From Berberis thunbergii (Eukaryota; Streptophyta; Magnoliopsida; Ranunculales; Berberidaceae), in contig QNQO01000531.1 in assembly GCA_003290165.1 (NCBI GenBank), forward strand, positions 1 to 64,000: a DNA stretch of 64,000 nt. Reading direction: 5' to 3'. The position numbers were made by a program, and so were the translations under genes. Of the stretch, positions 54,732 through 64,000 are shown in pieces. Position 1 is the first letter of the stretch. Each line of letters starts with the position of its first letter. A model generated the notes under the pieces. That model was not told the DNA's origin. It worked only from the letters and a program-made list of their open reading frames with translations, and searched no databases.

Positions 54732-56008
54732 TTATCTTTCTAAATATCCAATAAAGTAGCAACTAACAGTTCTAGAGTCCAATTTTTCTTTATGAGGCCT
54801 AGCCTTAGCTAGACACCCCCAAATATGTAAATGTTGAATGCTAGGACGTCTACCAGTCCATTGCTCATATGGGGTTTTGTTTGCTACTTTAATGGGTACT
54901 TTATTAAAGATATAAACTGCAATATTTAGGTCCTTTCTCCAAAGAGATTCTGGCAAGATAGAATGAAAATTCATGCTCCTAACCATGTCTTTTAGGGTTC
55001 AATTTCGCCTCTCACCACTTTGATGTGGTGTCCCTGGCATTGTGTACTGAGGGACGATGATCCATTCCTGTAAGTACCACAAATGGACCAAAACATTGGC
55101 CTGAAATGACATATCTACAATGGTATCCACCACCATGGTCAGATCTAACGGCCTTCATTTTCTTATTATGTTGATTTTCAACCTCAACTTTATAGGCATT
55201 GAACACATCAAATGATTGTGAATTTTTCATGTATTAAGTATAGATACCCATAGCGAGAATAATCATTTGTAAAAATGATAAAATATTGTTGGCCATTTCA
55301 ATAAGTTGTAGGAAATTGTCCAAAAATATCAGTATATATCAAATCTAAGACACCTGAACTTCTATTTGCACTGAACTTCTTAATGTTTATTTGTTTCCCT
55401 TTTATGCATTCAATACAAATCTTAAAATCTGTAAAGTCAAGGGTCCCAAGAACTCCTGAGGACACAAGCTTTTCAATCTTCAGTCGAGAGATATGACCTA
55501 GACGCTTGTGCCATAACATATAAGAGTTTTCCTTAGTTAATCTTCACTTAGTAACATAATTAATAACATGCAAAGTTTAATTTGATTGTAAGTGTGAAAC
55601 ATCTAAGTCTAACTTACATAGATTATCAATCAAAGATCCAATATCAATAACTTTGGAATTTTGTATGAGATTAAATCTTCTTTTTCCAAAAGAAAAAGTA
55701 TAACCGCATTTATCCAAATTGGAAACAGAAATTAAATTTCACCTAAATGTGGGCACATTAACAGTCTCATCCAATTCCAAATAAAAACCAGATTCTAATT
55801 TTAATCTAAAGACTCTCATTGCCTCCACACAGGCTTTATTTTCATTCCCCATGTGGATGAACCTTTCGACATCATTTGATTTCTGATTCCTTATGCAATC
55901 ATGCATGGAAACACTGATGTGAATAGTTGCACCTATATCTATCCACCAAGAATGACGCGGTATATCAGCTAGATTAAATTTAAAACAAACAAAACTAAAA
56001 ATTATCAC
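54732..56008 (-). pseudogene. Copia protease and integrase remnants
   Basis: 56008-55739 encodes WWIDIGATIHIS, the protease active-site region (D-I/S-G-A). 55519-55298 encodes LWHKRLGHISRLKIEKL and CIECIKGKQ (pre-integrase zinc motif), then DLIYTDIFG, the first integrase Asp block. 55230-55012 has KAVRSDHGGGY with the second Asp block. 54986-54732 has PESLWRKDLNIAVYIFNKV and KTPYEQWTGRRPS, the integrase C-terminal side. Frame breaks separate each part. Confidence 0.87.
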
Positions 56009-56021
56009 ATTTCTTTGCGAG

Positions 56022-56730
56022 TCACTTCTGATATTTGAGACAATCCTTCTTCACATGATCTGCTTTCTTGCAAAAGAAACATGTGGCGACCTTATCATGT
56101 TTTTGTTGCACATTTGTCTGTGAAGTCCCATCAGATGTTGTTCCCTTATCTTTAACATAAATATTTCTTTTCTTTTTCGTGATGCCTGAATTTCCATTGA
56201 AAAATGTCGTCATATGAGCACTATGTCTTTTCTCGTTTCAGACATTCCTCTTCTTGCACACAGTGAGCAATGAGCTCATTAACAATCCATTTCTCCCTTT
56301 GAGTATTATAATTGATCTTAAATGAACCAAACTATGTAAGAAGAGAAATCAAAATGAGGTGCACAATGAGATCATCAGAAAACACAAACTTAGGTGTCAT
56401 CATTCTGGAAACAAGATTAGACATTTTCATTATGTACTCCTTTATGTTTTCTTTGTCAGTATATCGCATGGTAACAAGTTTGCTAAAAAGCATACTTGCC
56501 TCCACCTTTTTCGATGCAACAAATCGATCTGCAACCTGGCGTATGAAATCTTTAGCATTTTCTTTCTTAGGCATGGCATCACGAAAAGTTTCAGAAATAG
56601 AGTATTTCATTATCATAAGACTAATGCGATTAGAACGCTCCCACTTTTCATAAGAAGTCTTATCTTTAGTTGAACTAGAATCAGTAGGCTTGGTGGGTTC
56701 ATCAACACGAAACACGTAATCCAAATCCAT
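56022..56730 (-). pseudogene. Copia gag with zinc knuckle
   Basis: 56730-56332 encodes the UBN2-type gag body (SYEKWERSNRISLMIMKYS, then FIRQVADRFVASKKVEAS, then TMRYTDKENIKEYIMKMS). 56213-56022 carries a CX2CX4HX4C knuckle (CFFCKKADHVKKDC). Gag packages element RNA. The two parts are in different frames near 56300-56220, so the gene is broken. Confidence 0.85.
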
Positions 56731-57984
56731 ACACCCAATAACGATTACTATATGCTCTTTTCATTTTTCAAAATTTGATCCATTAAGCACTAGAATGTTG
56801 TTTAAGTTGGTCGATATTGAAGAAGCATTCACTAAAATAACACAAAAGAATAAACTCACTTCAATATATGTACTTCCCATTAAACTTTAATGCATCGATA
56901 TGATAACAGAAAGAAAAGAAAAAAATAACTAGTAATCATCATCATGCAAAATTTTTCTAATTAAGGAGCAAACAAATAGATGAAGGGCAAAACTTAGTAA
57001 ATATAAATTTACATATTTAATGATAGGCCCTTATGAGAAACCGAGCACACCATTACAATTCATGTCTTTAGACAGGCATGGTAATGTGTAAGTGGTTCTC
57101 TCAAAACAACTAAGGCTAATTAATAGAAATAAAATAAAAAACAATGATCTTCCTTTGGGCTGATCATTGAATGCATAAGTGAATTCCAAAAATATTTTAC
57201 TTAAATCAATTACCTTATACCACCAATGAACCGACTAAAATAACAATTTTTCTTTGGGTCGATTGTTATTCGCATGGGTCATGACATAAGCATATGCAAT
57301 CCACAAAAAAAAATTCAAATTCAAATTCAAATAAAATTTCATGAACGAGGTCATTTAAGCGACGTAGCACAAAATTTTACCTAAATTTAAATTTTGAATT
57401 GCTAATTAAAATATATTTGAGGTGCTCCTTAAAATTAGAAATACTTGTATTTCATAAAGTTCAACTTGGGCTTTAAATACTGGGCTTAGACAACACCAAT
57501 ATACAAAAGACGGTGTGTGGGCTTCAAGTCTAGCCCAAGTTACTAACCAACAAACAAACAATTTGGGTTTAACCTGTCCAACCCATACAACATTCCCATT
57601 CACAAAAATAAAGCCCCAAACAGGCCAACACGACCTACTTTAAAACCCCAAAAAAACAAAGGGTCGTCTTCTTCCCCTTTGTCTGTGAATTAGAATATTT
57701 TTTTTAATTTTATTTTATCAAACAACCATTGATGAGGAGAGAGAAGGGGCTGCCGATCGACGATCAAAGGCAAACAACGCATCGAACAAAAGCTACAAAG
57801 ATGGCTCGAACCAAGGTGTGGTCCTGTCCGACGAGCAAAAGCAGACAATCTAGTCCGTTTAGGTCTAGTTCGATGTGTCTGGAGTTGTTCACGTCGTCCG
57901 ATCAAGAGCAATTGTCGACAGAAAAGAAGCCCAGCGATTGAATTAATTAATCAAACAAAGATCCAAACCGCAATTGACCGGAGA

Positions 57985-58065
57985 GATGGTCTGGGACTTC
58001 ATGCTATTGTCGTGGAGACCTCGGCTCGAATCCCATGAGCCACACTTTAGGTTTTTTTTTTTTTT
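57985..58065 (+). mobile_element. Possible tRNA-derived SINE fragment
   Basis: Contains a B-box-like GGCTCGAATCCC about 55 bp after GAGAGATGGTCTGGGAC, and ends in a T-run (58053-58066). It lies in the leader of the minus-strand copia element. No target duplication was found, so this is tentative. Confidence 0.3.
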
Positions 58066-58832
58066 AACAATAAATTTGGAATAAAAAATTTCAATATTAT
58101 TCTTTTATAATCAACCACCGAAAATATCCATATGGGTCGATTGTTGAACGACAAATCACAATCCAGTAGTCGGGAAAACTGGATCCGGTGAAATAGATTT
58201 TAAGGGTTTGATAAAACCCATGTGAGAATAGATTAATTAATCAAGGCAATATGAAAACAAAAAATTGTATGTTTTCTTCAATAATTCTGACATGAAGGCC
58301 CTGGTACTACTTATAGGAATCTAATAAATTTTAAATCAAGACCTTGTGTCAATAATAAACTGTAATCAATGCAAACCTAAAGTCACCATTGATGAAAAAT
58401 ATCCACGCAATAATCCTCACACGAACTAGCAAAACACAGTGGAGAGATCTTCTACCTTCATAACCTTTATCTTGTATTTCTCAAACCAGATGGAAAAAGC
58501 CGAGAAAAATAAGAGATATATAATTAGGTTTTGAGTGAGGACCTCAACCATATATATAAAGTCCTAATTCTATTATTAGCCCATCATCAATAATAGAATT
58601 ATATTGAAACTTAAATTGGTATCTACACATAAATAATATCGATACTCAATTTAGTAATATAGGTCAAGACATAAAATATGTAATTAAAAACGTGTTTATG
58701 ACCATTGTTGTTTCTTAATGATCACAACTAATCGAATCTAATCAAACACCACTCACCTGAAATTCGACAATATATAATGTATAATAATATTAACTATGTA
58801 GATCCACCTTAAGGGAATATTCTAACAACAAT

Positions 58833-59401
58833 AACCACTAATAAGTTTATGCAAGTTTAGATCTACTGTTGCCAAGATCAATTGTGTGTGTGTTTTTTTG
58901 TGGTTGGTACTCTAAACAATTATTGTATAGTTGCTGATACATTTGACTGAAAGAAGCAATCTTTTATTTTACTTTTCTAACCATTTGATTTCAATCATGT
59001 TTTTCGGTTAACTCTGAATGTGTCATGTAATGCCTTATGTGTTTGTATCCTATAAGCAAAAGCAAAAATTCATTCATAATCTGAATCAAATGGGAGAGTT
59101 TTTTTTATTTTTATTTTTTTTATAAAGATATTTAGGCAAAAGTTGCTTCCTTCCTTCTCTGATTAATTGTTCCGACCCTATTACCTTACTCCATTTGATA
59201 ATCGAATTGCCTGCTACTTGCATGTTACAGACTGGTATTAGAAGGCTTAATAAGGGTCTAAAAAGCTTCTTGGAATTACATCTCTCAATTGTGGATTCTG
59301 TGTAAAACTTGAAATGTTTTGGTCAGTTTTTTTCTGTCAACATTCCAATCCAATTAAACATCCCACTATGTTTCAATCAACCTGCTTATTTAGATTAGGT
59401 C
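58833..59401. other. Unassigned spacer between two copia elements
   Basis: No gene, RNA or defined repeat seen. AT-rich with T-runs near 59100. Confidence 0.4.
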
Positions 59402-60049
59402 CTTCATGTTGAAAAATAGGTGAAGAGGTACCTCCACCTCACCGTAGCTGTGAGTTGTTGTTTTGATGCTTAGTGAAGAAGGCAAAACAAAGAGAAGGTT
59501 TTGCCAGCTGTTTGGACAGCTCACCATGAGCTACTTGAATCCTTTTTTGCCGCCTATTTTAACCTCCTCTAGGGCTTATATAAGGGCCCTTGAGAGGCCT
59601 TAGTTAACAAGCCCATCATTCCTTGTTAATCACCCCGGTGAGAGTTTGTGAGAGATATCTCATTTGTATCTGAAATTTGTTTCGAAAAATCTGACATCGA
59701 ATTAGTTTGGGTTGGATTTTCATTTGCTTAATTGTTGGGGTTCTATTTGGGTTTTGTATTTGAGTTTCTTTCAGAAAACCAATTTGTACGAGGTGTTTGT
59801 AGTCTATTTGTAATATGAATCAATAAGAATTGTGATTTATCGTGGACGTAGGCGAATTTGTCGAACCATGTATTGTTAGTATTTTGCTTTGTAACTTCGC
59901 ATTTCAAGTATTTGTAATGTTTCCACAGGTAACAAATTGGTATTAGGGCCGAGAGTTAGTTCTTTGCGTTCATTTGAAGCTGCATTCATCGGTGGTTGGT
60001 GAAAAACATGTCAGATAACTTCTCGATCAAAGATAATTACCACTACATT

Positions 60050-60908
60050 CGGCAAATTTGACGTTGAAAAGTTCAATGGAAAGAATAATTTCAAAATGTG
60101 GCAATGCAAAGTTTTGGATGTGTTGGAAAATGAGAACTTGGATGATGTTTTAGGAGATAAGCCAGAGAACATGAGGGAAGGAGAATGGAACAAATTGAAT
60201 CGGCAAGCATGCGGATCAATAAGATTGTGTCTAGCGAAGAAGCAAAAATACTTCGTTATGAAGGAGACCTCCACTAAGGTGTTATAGAAAAAGTTGGAAG
60301 ACAAATACATGATGAAGAACATCCATAATAAGTTTTTCCTCACGAAACAACTTTATCGGATGAATATGAGACCCGAGATTACTTTGTCAGAACATTTGGA
60401 TGAGTTCAATAGGCTTATTGTCAACCTATTGAATTTAGAAGAAAATGTTCCAGAGAATTACAAGGTTTTGTGCCTTTTGAACTCCCTTCCAAAAGTGTAT
60501 GAATATCTTGTTACAACTTTGTTAACGGGAAAAAAATAATTGAATTATGATGAGGTTGCTACGATATTGCTCAATTATGAATTCAGGAATAAGGATCTCA
60601 AGGTCCATAGGAATGCAACGTCTGAAGTATTGGTTGCAAGGGGAAGATCTGGAAAGAATGATGATGATAATAGAGGAAGATCACAGTCAAAAGAAAAATA
60701 TGTGGACAAAAGGTTTTTGCTGAGGGATGAATGTGTCTTCTGTCATAAAAAGGGTCATTGGAAGGTTGATTGTGAGACATTGAAAATTGCAATAGAAAAA
60801 AGAAAGAAAAAGTCAGACACGAATGTGATGCACAATTTGGATGAAGATGCGGATGATGTGTATTCGTTGACTGCAACTTCAACATTGATGAGTCATTCTA
60901 ATGAATGA
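60050..60908 (+). pseudogene. Copia gag of the short element
   Basis: Three consecutive plus frames (60096-60287, 60294-60539, 60540-60908) are separated only by in-frame stop codons at 60285 and 60537. They give a nearly full-length UBN2-type gag: FNGKNNFKMWQCKVLDVLE, MKETSTKVL, YRMNMRPEITLSEHLDEF, then a CX2CX4HX4C knuckle (CVFCHKKGHWKVDC) at about 60730-60775. The gag frame is the best preserved retroelement frame in the window, with two nonsense codons and no frameshift that I can see. Confidence 0.85.
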
Positions 60909-61580
60909 CTGTTTGATTCGGGTTCTACCTATCATATGTGTCCCTGTAAGAACCGGTTATCTAATTTTATAGAGATAGATGGTGGTGTTGTCTAAATGGG
61001 CAACAATGATGAATGCAAAATTACTGGGATAGATAAAATCAAGTTGAAGCTGCATAATCGGTTTTGAATGATGTTTAATATGTACCCGATTTGAAGAAGA
61101 ATCTCATATCCATTAGTGCTTTAAAGTTCGAAGGTCACAAGGTTATGGTAAATGGTGAAGCTCTAAAGGTCGTTGTTGTTGCACTGGTAGTTCTGAAAAC
61201 AGTTCAGAAGGGTAACTTGTACTTCTTGCAGGGGAGTACAGGTACAAGTAATCGTAAAGTTGAATTTGGTGGAGCAACTTGTGTTGTTGAAGGCTCTGTA
61301 GATGTTGCTTCTGGTGGAGTTATTGATAGTTCCATGGATATTTGTATTGATACGTCAAGGGTTTGACATTTGCGTGTAGGTAGTAAAGGTGAGAAGGTTC
61401 TGCGCGAGTTGTTAAAGAAACATTCGTTAGAATATATGAAAATTTGCAATATGAATGTTTGTGAACATTGTGTTTTCGAAAAATCTGGTTTGAGACTCCA
61501 TTCTAATAAGGTGGAGTTGGATTGTTAGCTTGAGCATGTTTTAGTAGATGACACATATGAACGCATTTGAAGAGTTTACG
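60909..61580 (+). pseudogene. Copia protease and pre-integrase fragment of the short element
   Basis: After a stop at 60908 the frame encodes LFDSGSTYHMCPCKNRLSNF (protease active-site DSG). 61091-61366 encodes LKKNLISISALKFEGHKVMV and GNLYFLQGSTGTS. A frame change leads to NVCEHCVFEKSG (pre-integrase zinc motif). The sequence then passes directly to the purine tract and the 3' LTR, so most of pol is missing. Confidence 0.8.
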
Positions 61581-62195
61581 TTCGTTTTTTAGTATTTGTT
61601 TGGATCAGCTCAGATTTGAAAAAAATTTACCAAGGTGGAGAATTGTTGAAAAATAAGTGAAAAGGTGGTGGAAGTGCCCCACCTTAGTTGTGAGTTGTGT
61701 TTTGATGCTTAGTGAAGCAAAACAAAAAGGAGGTTTTGCCGGCTATTAGGAAAACTCACCATGAACTATTTGAAACCCTTTTTGCTGCCTATTTTCACCT
61801 CCTCTAGGTCCTATATAAGGACCCTTGAGGGCCTTAGTTAACAAGCCCATCATTCCTTGTTAATCACCCCAGGGAAAGTTTGTGAGAGATATCTCATTTG
61901 TATTCGAAATTTGTTTCAAAAAATCTGACATCAGATTAGTTTGGGTTGGATTTTCATTTGCTTATCAGTTGGAGTTATCTTTGGGATTTGTATTTGGTTT
62001 CTTTTAAGAAACTAATTTGTATGTGGTGCTTGTAGTCTGTCTGTAATCTGAATCTAAAGTAATAAGAATTGCAATTTGTCGTAAACGTAAGCGAGTTTGC
62101 CAAACCACGTAATTAGTTGTCTTTCATATTGTTAATATTTTGCTTTGTAACTTTGCAATTCAAGTATTTGTAATGTATCCACACGTAACACTTCA

Positions 62196-64000
62196 CTATA
62201 CATCTCATACCACGAGAGTGCCAACATTTAGATGCATGCCATATGGGTGCACGAGAACTATGATATATACATACGAAAATCCAAATGTCAATATAACATT
62301 ATAGATATCCATAGAAATTCCTGATTTCTTCTGACATATCCTTCAAAGTGAAACTGGATCCATCCCCCTTTTCTCATCGATCTCTAGCAGTCAAAACCTC
62401 TAGACCAGTCCTCTTTTAGAATCACATCTTCTCCTCCTCAAGTGAAGTGTTAATGGTGTCTGAACTCATCATATGTGAAGTCTGTGTGGGTTTAAAGAAG
62501 GTTTTGTAATGGAAGAGGAGCTCAATGGTTCTTCCTCAAAAAATTGAATGTCAAATGATACACAAAATTTTCCATCCCATATTTTTTTTAATACAATCCA
62601 TCCGCCACTGCTTTTCCATTTATTTATTTATTTTTATCAATTATCTGACTGAAATAATTCAAGGAATCTGTTTCATATTTGAATTTTTAATATTCAAATA
62701 TTTTCCACCATGCTGAATTGTTTTCTATGTTCTAACTACACTGGGGTGCAAACATGAAAGACATTAGACAATTCTTCAGATTTTGGTATGTTCCATACTG
62801 TACAGGGATTTTTTCTTTCTTTCTTCCATGTCTAGAGCATAACGATCTTGTTTGATGAAGTCCAAATGGTGAAGACCGAAGTTTTGTATGAAAATTTGAT
62901 GGTCATTGATGGAATCAACGAATTAAACTTCTCTAATTCATTAAAATTCACCAACTTAGTCATCTTTTTATTTTTTAATAAGCCAGCTTCCAATTTACGG
63001 AACATATTTTTGTTTTCCATTTTCTTTTATGTTCCTTTTCACATACGTATTCAGATTGCTTCTTCCTTGTCAATTCTCACTTCAAAGTTTAGTCTCAACA
63101 CCTTTCATTTTTTTCCAGTTTTTCTTCTAGCCACACAATAATAAATGATTGTGCCAAGAAGAAGCTTGTTTTCTCATTGGAGTTTTGATTCTTTTGGCCT
63201 CTTAATTTTTTATTGTTCGGTCGTCCTCCCATGTAATGGTTTCGTTTATGAAATTGTTTAAACAGTAACGTAGAAATCGAAATTGTCCTATATATGGTCC
63301 CATCAACTAACGTGGGCGTTAGACGCTTTAACAGAAGGATGGTTTAACTTGTCCTATATACGGTCACACCGACTAGCAAAAGTGTTGAGACGCTTTAACA
63401 GATGGCTCCGCTCATTTGGTAAGTCTTCAAAGTTCAAACCCTTTACTGCATAGTGTATGTTTTGAATCACAATTTGCAAAGAGAAATAATAATAAGACTC
63501 TTATACAAATATTTAAATCCTGCTCAAAATTGAAATTGCTTAGTTCCTACCCTAAGACAAATAACAACTCGTCAAACAATAAAAATTGCAAAATAAAGAG
63601 CTTTCGGTAAATAGTAAACTCCTAATTATCAAAATAAAATATTCTAATCACTGTAAAATTCTTACAACAATGTAGTAAAAAAACACAAAATGAAAACAAC
63701 CATACGCACCGAAAATAAATCCATATAAAAATTAACTACGGTACATAAGCAGAATCTACAAAGCAAGATAAGGCCATAAAATAATTAGATCGTGACTCTA
63801 CAGTTTCTTGTAAAAATAAGATCAACAGGAACTTCAAGATATAACCGGAATTATTTAAATCAGCTTACAAATTATATGGATTACATCATAGCGAATCTAA
63901 CTCTATGGTACATAAGCATAGAAGTAACGTATTTGACTTTTGGATTCAGTAATAGGCTAGAGAATACAAATAACATGGCCACCGGGGATCTTAGTAGAAC
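62196..64000. other. Unassigned right end of the window
   Basis: No supported gene. A ~70-bp imperfect tandem duplication lies at about 63277-63405 (core GTCCTATATA.GGTC..GACGCTTTAACAGA). A minus-strand frame near 62490-62435 (MSSDTINTSLEEEKM) is too short to call. The rest is AT-rich. Confidence 0.4.

Larger units (their letters stand above)
49325..58827 (-). mobile_element. Ty1/copia LTR retrotransposon, old and interrupted
   Basis: LTRs 49325-49840 (3' LTR) and 58312-58827 (5' LTR), both 516 bp, begin TGTTAGAATATTCC and end ..TCCTACA or ..TCCTATA. The flanks ACAAG (49320-49324) and ACAAT (58828-58832) match at four of five positions. The primer site after the 5' LTR is degenerate (TAGTACCAGGGCC). 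The purine tract AAGTGGGAGAT precedes the 3' LTR. The order gag, protease, integrase, RT is copia-type on the minus strand. A SINE (50313-50415) and a nested LTR-like direct repeat (50781-53120) lie in its 3' part. All ORFs are broken. Confidence 0.92.
59407..62190 (+). mobile_element. Short internally deleted copia element
   Basis: LTRs 59407-59934 (528 bp) and 61644-62190 (547 bp) begin TGTTGAAAAATA and end ..GGTAACA or ..CGTAACA. The target duplication CTTCA is exact (59402-59406 and 62191-62195). The primer site TGGTATTAGGGCC (59938-59950) is a variant of the initiator-tRNA-Met site. The purine tract AAGGTGGAGAAT abuts the 3' LTR. A TATATAAGG box lies in each LTR. Only gag, protease and a piece of pre-integrase remain, so integrase, RT and RNase H are deleted. 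At 2.8 kb it would need helper proteins to move. Confidence 0.95.

Noticed and set aside
62435..62490. Short minus-strand frame MSSDTINTSLEEEKM as a gene start
   Set aside because: It stops after 15 codons and no splice donor is convincing.

Overview
The window is plant nuclear DNA, almost certainly from a eudicot. It is AT-rich, has plant-type introns, contains Ty1/copia and Ty3/gypsy retrotransposons primed by initiator tRNA-Met, and carries CACTA, hAT, Harbinger, MULE-like and Helitron transposons plus fragments of genes such as a BT1-type carrier and a kinesin-5. I cannot name the species. Almost all of the 64 kb is nested transposable elements. The only plausible intact host gene outside a transposon is a small secreted six-cysteine peptide gene (exon 1 at 20999-21242, minus strand). 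A broken relative lies at 4992-5247.

Layout, left to right. 654-4630 is a PIF/Harbinger-like element (TSD TAA) holding a small non-autonomous LTR retrotransposon (1929-4035). 4992-6105 holds the broken Cys-rich peptide gene and a LINE ORF1 fragment. 7657-14643 is a minus-strand gypsy element whose integrase is split by a Helitron (8720-10196) carrying two exons of an unidentified host gene. 14861-15395, 18113-19368, 22774-23804 and 28543-29053 are hAT-type non-autonomous elements with 8-bp target duplications, three of them exact. 16828-18048 is a MULE-like long-TIR element.

22018-29400 is a decayed plus-strand copia element, cut by two of those hAT elements and by a 3.7-kb head-to-tail array of short Helitrons (24181-27883). 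The array occupies a single A|T site in the integrase. Between 29924 and 38317 a small hAT-like element has been split by an 8.05-kb CACTA element (30040-38089, TSD TTA). That CACTA carries no recognisable transposase. Instead it carries exon sets from five host genes, all on the minus strand: BT1-type adenine nucleotide transporter, TMEM33 homologue, Exportin-1, kinesin-5 and RAB6-interacting golgin. The golgin set splices in silico to an uninterrupted 186-codon frame.

38644-40140 is a TRIM element (TSD CCAAC) inside one arm of a larger foldback repeat. 41342-42681 is an internally deleted Athila-like gypsy remnant. 42690-49319 is mostly unassigned, with a near-perfect hairpin at 48886-49044. 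49325-58827 is an old minus-strand copia element with a SINE and a second LTR-like direct repeat inside it. 59407-62190 is a short, internally deleted plus-strand copia element with intact LTR structure and TSD CTTCA. The last 1.8 kb shows nothing I can assign.

The strongest signals are the multi-gene CACTA and the tandem Helitron array. Both are visible directly in the sequence, through exact ends, target duplications, splice sites and reading frames.
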